Source: VRUE01 sp963715625 (GTDB lineage: Bacteria; Actinomycetota; Thermoleophilia; Solirubrobacterales; 70-9). From it: DNA of 64,000 nucleotides. Location of the stretch: the NCBI GenBank assembly GCA_963715625.1, contig OY970260.1, forward strand, positions 2,418,001 to 2,482,000. Reading direction: 5' to 3'. Position 1 is the stretch's first letter. Each line of letters begins with the position of its first letter. The position numbers and the translations under genes were made by a program. The notes below the pieces were generated by a model that made no database searches, was not told where the DNA came from, and saw nothing but the letters and a program-made list of their open reading frames with translations. Positions 60,049-64,000 of this stretch are shown here, piece after piece.

Positions 60049-60993
60049 ATGGCAGTCGCAACCCCATCGCCTCCCCGCACCGAGTCCCGCTTCGAGGGCC
60101 TCGTCCTCGACTTCCTCTCCTACCTCGAGCTCGAGCGCGGCCTCTCGCGCAACACGCTCGACGCCTACCGCACCGACCTTCACCAGTACGGCGAGTTCCT
60201 CGCCGCCCGCGACATCGATGCCCTCGCCGCGGGGCCAGCCGACATCAGCGATTTCCTCGCCGGGCTGGCGACGGGTGAGGGGCGGCCCGCCTGTTCCTCT
60301 TCCACCGTGCACCGCAAGGCCGCCTGCCTGCGCTCCTTCTACAAGCAGTTGCGCCGCGACGAGCTGATCGGCGACGACCCGACCGCGGCGCTGAGCGCCC
60401 CGCGCCGGGCGAAGAAGCTGCCCCAGGTCCTCAACTACGCCGAGGTTCAGAAGCTTCTCGCGGCCCCGCAGGGCAACGAGCCGGCGGCATTGCGCGACCG
60501 GGCGCTGCTGGAGGTGATGTACGCCTGCGGGCTGCGCGCCTCGGAGACGATCGGGCTGGAGCTCGGTGACGTCGACCTGCACGAGGGGTTCCTCCGTGCC
60601 CGCGGCAAGGGCAGCAAGGAACGGCTGGTGCCGCTCGGCCGCAAGGCGATCGCGGCGATCTCCGCCTACCTGCGCGGCGGGCGGCCGAAGCTGATCGGCG
60701 AACGCCACGAGACGAAGCTCTTCGTCAACTTTCGCGGCGGACCGCTCAGCCGCCAGGGCCTCTACAAGATCGTCCAGCGCAACGCCCGCGCCGCCGGCCT
60801 GGCCGGCCAGATGAGCCCGCACACGCTGCGCCACAGCTTCGCCACCCACCTGCTGGCGGGGGGCTGCGACCTACGCGCCGTCCAGGAGATGCTCGGCCAC
60901 GCCGACATCGCGACCACCCAGCTCTACACCCACCTCTCCGGCGAGCACCTCAAGGACGCCTACTTCAAGGCCCACCCCCGCGCGACCGCATGA
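60049..60993 (+). CDS. xerD: tyrosine recombinase XerD
   Basis: 314 aa, resolves chromosome dimers at dif with XerC. N-terminal SAM-like domain (FLSYLELERGLSRNTLDAYR); catalytic Arg in CGLRASETIGLEL, Lys in GKGSKERLVPLG, SPHTLRHSFATHLL, LGHADIATTQLYTH. Location after pyrG follows mycobacterial order. Confidence 0.94.
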   Translation: MAVATPSPPRTESRFEGLVLDFLSYLELERGLSRNTLDAYRTDLHQYGEFLAARDIDALAAGPADISDFLAGLATGEGRPACSSSTVHRKAACLRSFYKQLRRDELIGDDPTAALSAPRRAKKLPQVLNYAEVQKLLAAPQGNEPAALRDRALLEVMYACGLRASETIGLELGDVDLHEGFLRARGKGSKERLVPLGRKAIAAISAYLRGGRPKLIGERHETKLFVNFRGGPLSRQGLYKIVQRNARAAGLAGQMSPHTLRHSFATHLLAGGCDLRAVQEMLGHADIATTQLYTHLSGEHLKDAYFKAHPRATA

Positions 60994-61008
60994 GGTAGAA
61001 ATGGGGGG

Positions 61009-61917
61009 GTGCCCGAGCTGCCGGAGGTGGAGACCGTCTGCAGGCAGCTCGATCCGGAGCTGGCGGGCCAGAGGGTCGAGGCGCTGGAGGTGTTGGATGC
61101 GCGCTGGTGCCGGCCGACCCCGCCGAAGAAGCTCGAAGCCGCGATCCGCGGGGCGACGATCGAGGGGCTCCGGCGGCGCGGCAAGTACCTGCTGCTGGGA
61201 CTGGACGGCGCCCGGACGCTGGTCATGCACCTGCGGATGACCGGCAATCTGATCCTGGTCGAGGGAGCGGGCAAGATCGATCCCTCCGAGGGGCGACGCC
61301 TCTACGAGGGGGAGCGCTCGGCTTCCGAGCGCCATCTGCGCGCTCGCTTTCAGCTCGGCGACCGGCGCGAGCTCTGGTTCACCGACCCGCGCCGCTTCGG
61401 CGAGGCATTCCTGATCGAGGACGCCGGCCTCGACGAGCGCTTTGCCCGGCTCGGCGTTGAGCCGCTCTCCGGCGACTTCACGCCCGAGGCTCTGGGGAGG
61501 ATGGCCGTCGGGCGCACCGCGCCGCTGAAGTCTTTCCTGCTCGACCAGAAGCACGTCGCCGGCGTGGGCAACATCTACGCCGACGAGGCGCTCTTCCGTG
61601 CCCGCCTACACCCGCTCTCGCCGGCTGGCTCGATGAAGCCGGAGCACCTGAAGGCGCTGCGCGACGCGGTCGTTACCGCGCTGGAAGCCGGGATCGACGG
61701 CGGCGGCGCCTCGATCGACGACTACCGCGACGGCCGCGGCGAGAAGGGCACGATGCAGGACGAGTTCCTCGTCCACACTCGTGAGGGCCAGCCCTGCCCG
61801 CGATGCGACGGGCCGATCTCCCGCATCGTCGTCTCCGGCCGCTCGACCTACTGCTGCCCGAGCTGCCAGGTCAGGCTGCGGCGCAAACCGCGCCGCGGTC
61901 GCAGTTCCCACCGCTAA
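61009..61917 (+). CDS. mutM: formamidopyrimidine-DNA glycosylase
   Basis: 302 aa, removes oxidised purines. Catalytic N-terminal Pro-Glu after the start (MPELPEVETV), LVMHLRMTGNL, helix-two-turn-helix KHVAGVGNIYADEALFRA and zinc finger CPRCDGPISRIVVSGRSTYC then CPSC. The GTG 61009 start is fixed by the essential N-terminal proline. Confidence 0.96.
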   Translation: MPELPEVETVCRQLDPELAGQRVEALEVLDARWCRPTPPKKLEAAIRGATIEGLRRRGKYLLLGLDGARTLVMHLRMTGNLILVEGAGKIDPSEGRRLYEGERSASERHLRARFQLGDRRELWFTDPRRFGEAFLIEDAGLDERFARLGVEPLSGDFTPEALGRMAVGRTAPLKSFLLDQKHVAGVGNIYADEALFRARLHPLSPAGSMKPEHLKALRDAVVTALEAGIDGGGASIDDYRDGRGEKGTMQDEFLVHTREGQPCPRCDGPISRIVVSGRSTYCCPSCQVRLRRKPRRGRSSHR

Positions 61918-61974
61918 GCGGCGGAAAAGGCGACCGCGGCCCGTCGTCCGGCCCGTCGTTCACCGTAGGCCACT

Positions 61975-62700
61975 ATGGCCGGAACGACGCTGAAGACCGA
62001 GGCGGTGGTGCTGCGCGGCATCCGCTACGGCGAGGCCGACCGGATCCTCCACCTCTACTCGCAGACGCGCGGCAGGATCGGCGCGATCGCCAAGGGGGCA
62101 CGGAAGCCCAGGTCGCGCTTCGGCGGCCGCCTGGAGCCCTTCTTCCGCCTCGACCTGGTCCTGCACGAAGGGCGGGGCGAGCTGCTCACGGTCACCAATG
62201 TCTCCACCGTCAACGGCTACCCCCGGCTGCGCGCCTCCGGCCCGGCGCTGAACGCGGGCGCCCGCGCCTGCGACGCGGTGCTGCGGTTGCTCGACTCGGC
62301 TGAGCCGAATCCGCCCGCCTACAACCTGCTCTGCCGCTACCTGGCGCTGCTAGATGACCCCGGCGCGGAGCGGGCAAGCGGCCTCGAGACGGCGCTCTCC
62401 TTCCGCCTCAAGCTTGCGCTCGCGGCCGGCTTCGCGCCCGAGCTCGCCTCCTGCGCACACTGCGGCGAGGCCGAGCACCTGAGCGGCTTCTCCGGCGCGG
62501 CCGGGGGCGTCGTCTGCACGAGCTGCGAAGCGGGCGCCTTCCCGCTCTCCGAGGAAGCGCACCGCTTCATGGTCGAGGCGATCGGCAGCCCGCTCGCCGA
62601 GGCGCCGGAGGCCGAGGAGCTGGCGCTGCGCCAGGTCGAGCGGGCTGTGGGCGAGACCCTCGAGCACCATGCGCACGTGCAACTGCGGAGCGCAGCGTAG
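61975..62700 (+). CDS. recO: DNA repair protein RecO
   Basis: 241 aa, loads RecA with RecFR. N-terminal OB fold (KTEAVVLRGIRYGEADRILH, GRIGAIAKGARKPRSRFGG), helical domain, and zinc ligands CAHCGEAEHLSG and CTSCEAGAF. Its TAG immediately precedes hairpin element copy 3. Confidence 0.95.
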   Translation: MAGTTLKTEAVVLRGIRYGEADRILHLYSQTRGRIGAIAKGARKPRSRFGGRLEPFFRLDLVLHEGRGELLTVTNVSTVNGYPRLRASGPALNAGARACDAVLRLLDSAEPNPPAYNLLCRYLALLDDPGAERASGLETALSFRLKLALAAGFAPELASCAHCGEAEHLSGFSGAAGGVVCTSCEAGAFPLSEEAHRFMVEAIGSPLAEAPEAEELALRQVERAVGETLEHHAHVQLRSAA

Positions 62701-62815
62701 GGGTCGGTCCCGGCAGGGGTTCCGCTTAACTTTTTGGGTGGGGCGGGGAACGGCTGGCGCCCCGAGCGGGTTGACCAAAAAGTACAAGACGCTCCACCCC
62801 TGCCGGGACCGACCC
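62701..62815. repeat. long hairpin element (family B), copy 3
   Basis: 115 bp with perfect 20-bp outer arms (62701-62720, 62796-62815; GGGTCGGTCCCGGCAGGGGT and complement). Inner segments GTTCCGCTTAACTTTTTGG and CCAAAAAGTACAAGACG show paired changes against copies 1 and 2 (TTTTTCG/CGAAAAA there). Between recO and dgt. Confidence 0.93.
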
Positions 62816-62816
62816 T

Positions 62817-62822
62817 TAGGAT
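62817..62822 (+). promoter_or_regulatory. -10 box of dgt
   Basis: TAGGAT six bases before GTG 62829, directly after the hairpin element; leaderless layout. Confidence 0.55.
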
Positions 62823-62828
62823 CGACGG

Positions 62829-63839
62829 GTGGACGCAACCATGACGTTTGAGGATCGGGTGTGCGCCTGGGAGGAGGAGTTCCTCGTTCCGGGGGCGACG
62901 CGCTCCTACCCGGCGCGCCGGGAGGTCGAGGAGGCTGACAGCCCGGTCCGCACGCCGTTTCAGCGCGACCGCGACCGCATCGTCCACTCCAAGCCCTTCC
63001 GGCGGCTCAAGCACAAGACGCAGGTCTTTGTCGCGCCCGAGGGCGACCACTACCGCACCCGGCTCACGCACACGCTGGAGGCCTGCGGGATCGCCCGCAC
63101 CGTTGCCCGCGCGCTCGGCCTCAACGAGGACCTGACCGAGGCGATCGGGCTCGGCCACGACCTCGGCCACCCGCCCTTCGGGCATGCCGGCGAGGAGGCG
63201 CTCGACGCGGCTCTGCGCGAGCGCTGCGGCGCCCACTTCAAGCACAACGAGCACTCCCTGCGCGTGGTCGAGGTGCTGGAGCGCGACGGGCGCGGCCTCA
63301 ACCTGACCGAGCAGGTGCGCGACGGCATCCTCAACCACACCGGCTCGCCCAAGCCGGCGACGCTGGAGGGGCGGATAGTCAAGCTGGTCGACCGCGTCGC
63401 CTACATCAACCACGACATCGACGACGCGCTGCGGGCCGGGATCCTGCGCCCCGAGGACCTCCCGGCGGCGGAGATAGGGCTGCTCGGCGAGACCGGCTCG
63501 GCCCGGATCGACACACTCGTCCGCGACATCGTCGAGCGCTCGCGGGCCGCCGGCGACATCGTCCAGAGCGAGGAGATCGGCGGCGCGATGCTGCGCCTGC
63601 GCAAGTTCATGTTCGACCGCGTCTACCTCGGACCGCTGGCGCGCAGCGAGCACGACCGGGTCCACCGGGTGGTGCAGGTCCTCTTCGACCACTACATGGA
63701 GAGCCCGGACGAGGCGCCGTCGCCCGCGCGTGACGCAAGCGACTGCCAGCGCGTCGCCGACTACCTCGCCGGGATGACCGACCGCTACTGCATCGCCAAG
63801 TTCGCCCAATTGACGATCCCGGAGGAGGCGCGCTTCTGA
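62829..63839 (+). CDS. dgt: deoxyguanosinetriphosphate triphosphohydrolase-like protein
   Basis: 336 aa HD-domain dNTPase. HD metal residues: YRTRLTHTLEACGIARTVAR (His), GLGHDLGHPPFGHAGEEALD (HD) and KLVDRVAYINHDIDD (Asp). The dgt-dnaG order is conserved in actinobacteria. Confidence 0.94.
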   Translation: MDATMTFEDRVCAWEEEFLVPGATRSYPARREVEEADSPVRTPFQRDRDRIVHSKPFRRLKHKTQVFVAPEGDHYRTRLTHTLEACGIARTVARALGLNEDLTEAIGLGHDLGHPPFGHAGEEALDAALRERCGAHFKHNEHSLRVVEVLERDGRGLNLTEQVRDGILNHTGSPKPATLEGRIVKLVDRVAYINHDIDDALRAGILRPEDLPAAEIGLLGETGSARIDTLVRDIVERSRAAGDIVQSEEIGGAMLRLRKFMFDRVYLGPLARSEHDRVHRVVQVLFDHYMESPDEAPSPARDASDCQRVADYLAGMTDRYCIAKFAQLTIPEEARF

Positions 63840-63855
63840 GCCGCGCCGGGGGCGT

Positions 63856-63861
63856 TACGGT
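63856..63861 (+). promoter_or_regulatory. -10 box of dnaG
   Basis: TACGGT six bases before ATG 63868; leaderless layout. Confidence 0.55.
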
Positions 63862-63867
63862 GGCCGT

Positions 63868-64000
63868 ATGGCGCTGATATCGACCGAGAGCCTGGAGCGG
63901 GTCAAGCAGGCGGTTGACATCGTCGAGGTGATCTCGGCCCACACCGACCTGCGCCGCCAGGGCACGCGCTGGGTCGGTCTCTGCCCGTTCCACGAGGAGC
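63868..64000 (+). CDS. dnaG: DNA primase (5' end only)
   Basis: The first 44 codons are present: STESLERVKQAVDIVEVISA, then RWVGLCPFHEE, the start of the CHC2 zinc-binding domain. The gene continues beyond the window. Confidence 0.95.
   Translation, partial: MALISTESLERVKQAVDIVEVISAHTDLRRQGTRWVGLCPFHEE

Overview
The window is GC-rich actinobacterial chromosome. Gene content and order point to the Thermoleophilia (Solirubrobacterales/Gaiellales type). The blocks tlyA-nadK-recN-steA-steB-pyrG-xerD and dgt-dnaG follow actinobacterial order, many secreted or membrane families look like those of that class, and most promoters place a TANNNT -10 box only 6-9 bases before the start codon, so leaderless transcription is common. 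This placement is inferred from gene content, since no rRNA is present.

Layout. (1) 1-2487: a UvrD-like helicase-nuclease cut by the window edge. (2) 2612-11530: an 8.9-kb integrated element in a CAT-anticodon tRNA, bounded by 43-bp direct repeats. It carries an integrase, an excisionase-like protein, an iteron array beside a putative replication protein, small and large terminase, an Arr-like ADP-ribosyltransferase and a chain of small overlapping genes, all on the minus strand. It has no capsid, tail or lysis genes, so it looks like a phage satellite. (3) 11.6-29.9 kb: core genes (M29-type peptidase, formiminotransferase, metallo-hydrolase, hisS, aspS, 6S RNA, a DUF559 gene between palindromes, an IscU-MnmA fusion, alaS, ruvX, mltG, aroE, aroC, fused aroK-aroB, aroQ, an M24 peptidase). 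(4) 29.9-40.5 kb: an accessory block splitting the usual pepQ-efp neighbourhood, with a GGDEF protein, M42 peptidase, SDR, an IS701-type element, a large unknown membrane protein and a secreted protein with five identical 267-bp repeats. (5) 40.5-44.7 kb: efp, nusB, a polyprenyl synthase and dxs. (6) 44.8-49.2 kb: a second accessory island between two copies of a leader-like motif, with a MNT/HEPN pair, several broken genes and an IS3-family element. (7) 49.5-64 kb: tlyA, nadK, recN, steA, steB, a PNPT glycosyltransferase, pyrG, an M20 peptidase, a split DUF3866 gene, xerD, mutM, recO, dgt and the start of dnaG.

Four small palindromic repeat families are scattered through the core region. The most striking is a roughly 116-bp hairpin (25511, 57598, 62701) whose arms differ between copies but stay perfectly complementary within each copy. 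Another family splits the DUF3866 gene, one flanks the DUF559 gene, and one palindrome sits in frame inside dxs.

Core pathways present: the shikimate pathway from dehydroquinate synthase to chorismate synthase without the EPSP synthase gene, MEP/isoprenoid entry (dxs, ispA), aminoacylation, tRNA thiolation, and recombination and repair (recN, recO, ruvX, mutM, xerD). All calls rest on reading the sequence; no database search was run.
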